Of a stretch of DNA of 64,000 nt, positions 63,412 to 64,000 are shown in pieces. Position 1 is the stretch's first letter; every line of letters begins with the position of its first letter. A program made the position numbers and the translations under genes. Source of the DNA: Sphingobacterium sp. UBA5670 (GTDB taxonomy: Bacteria; Bacteroidota; Bacteroidia; Sphingobacteriales; Sphingobacteriaceae); assembly GCF_002420705.1 (NCBI RefSeq), contig NZ_DIIM01000003.1:22354-86353 (forward strand), written 5' to 3'. Under the pieces are notes generated by a model. It saw nothing but the letters and a program-made list of their open reading frames with translations, made no database searches and had not been told where the DNA came from.

Positions 63412-64000
63412 TTGACACCTATTGAGGAGAAAACAATACAAGACGCTTTTTCAAAAGTTCAAGATTTTTATAGGCAATATGGTCGCACCCCTGTTCGCCG
63501 TGAAATGGAAAATATCAATACAATTGCCCGGCGCCATTTTGGTACCTGGAACAATTTTATACTTGCGACAGGTCTTCAACCCAATGTAAACAAGACACCC
63601 GAACAGGTCAGACTCGAACTTTTGGCATTATTAAAGAAATTCTACAACGAGCATAGCCGCATACCTATGCGGAGGGAGTTTTCATCACGAACAGGAAGCA
63701 TCGTTAAATATTTCGGTTCATGGAACAAATTTATTGCGGCAGGAGGTTTTGCTCCCAATGACCGTCGGATTCCATCTATTGGCAAACTTAAAAATTCACT
63801 GGTCAAATTTTATATCAAACACCATCGCTCTCCGACGGTCTCAGATTGTCTCCATAAAAACGGACTATATAACGATCGGTCATACTTTACCCATTTTAAA
63901 GTCACTACATGGGCAGACGTGTTGGAATATGCAGGTCTGAACGCCTATTTTCGAATAACCACCATGACGGAGTCCGAGGCTAAAGAAAAAGTCGTCAAGC
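63412..64000 (+). CDS. Protein made of homing-endonuclease-associated repeats, partial at window end
   Basis: At least 196 residues, open at the window edge. The frame is open from after TAA at 63397; the only early start is TTG at 63412, the first ATG being far inside the first repeat. Three repeats of about 50-55 residues can be read: YRQYGRTPVRREMENINTI then FGTWNNFILATGLQPN; NEHSRIPMRREFS then FGSWNKFIAAGG; IKHHRSPTVSDC then TWADVLEYAGL. This matches the HNH_repeat/homing-endonuclease-associated repeat pattern. Function unknown; a nuclease domain might lie downstream. Confidence 0.7.
   Translation, partial: MTPIEEKTIQDAFSKVQDFYRQYGRTPVRREMENINTIARRHFGTWNNFILATGLQPNVNKTPEQVRLELLALLKKFYNEHSRIPMRREFSSRTGSIVKYFGSWNKFIAAGGFAPNDRRIPSIGKLKNSLVKFYIKHHRSPTVSDCLHKNGLYNDRSYFTHFKVTTWADVLEYAGLNAYFRITTMTESEAKEKVVK

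Overview
The window looks like a chromosomal segment from a Bacteroidota bacterium of the Sphingobacteriaceae type (Sphingobacterium/Pedobacter-like). The evidence is the gene content: TonB-dependent receptors paired with DUF4625 or DUF4249 lipoproteins, a 525-residue signal peptidase I with the long insertion usual in this phylum, GldL/GldM motor proteins, fimbrillin-like lipoproteins and a GH127 enzyme. Several promoters also fit the phylum's TTG-N19/20-TAnnTTTG pattern. The sequence is moderately AT-rich. I saw no rRNA, tRNA, CRISPR array, prophage or insertion sequence. The assignment is made by eye from protein families.

Layout. 0-8.7 kb (minus strand): signal peptidase I, two small exported proteins, and a compact three-gene set (SEL1-repeat protein, Hsp90-like ATPase, helical-repeat protein). 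8.9-12.7 kb (plus): a TonB receptor and two His-rich DUF4625 lipoproteins behind a promoter overlapped by a perfect inverted repeat, probably a metal-uptake locus. 12.8-15.3 kb (minus): OmpR-type response regulator, histidine kinase and a PepSY-like periplasmic protein. 15.4-22.2 kb: a large exported GH127 enzyme, a broken AraC-type regulator, an exported amidohydrolase and a membrane acyltransferase.

22.3-30.9 kb and 38.7-45.9 kb hold two paralogous sets of genes that I read as a chaperone-usher-like fibre system of Bacteroidota. Each has one or two small exported pilin-like proteins, a PapD-like periplasmic chaperone, a two-domain tip-like protein ending in a pilin-like domain, and an outer-membrane protein of about 940 residues with N-terminal Ig-like domains, a beta-barrel and C-terminal small beta domains. 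Set A lies beside a LuxR-type response regulator and a TPR sensor kinase; set B lies behind an AraC-type regulator. Between them (30.9-38.7 kb) is a dTDP-rhamnose and exopolysaccharide block: rfbB-rfbC-rfbD-rfbA, a glycosyltransferase, a WbpM-type dehydratase and a CpsB-type phosphatase.

46.0-51.1 kb is a divergent pair of units, each made of a tiny peptide with a shared YVAP...ELE...AAGS core followed by a fimbrillin-like lipoprotein, separated by a 1.3 kb AT-rich spacer. A 20-bp palindrome (TTGTAGC-N6-GCTACAA) occurs twice in front of pilin set B and once, in a degenerate form, in this spacer, suggesting shared control of the two surface systems.

51.4-60.2 kb: an outer-membrane protein, an exported bleomycin-hydrolase-like peptidase translationally coupled to a membrane acyltransferase, a TonB receptor with a DUF4249 lipoprotein, a membrane EEP-family phosphatase/nuclease and an MscS channel. 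60.6-63.3 kb: a candidate small RNA, then gldL-gldM without gldK or gldN next to them, closed by a 44-bp perfect palindrome. The window ends inside a gene made of homing-endonuclease-associated repeats.
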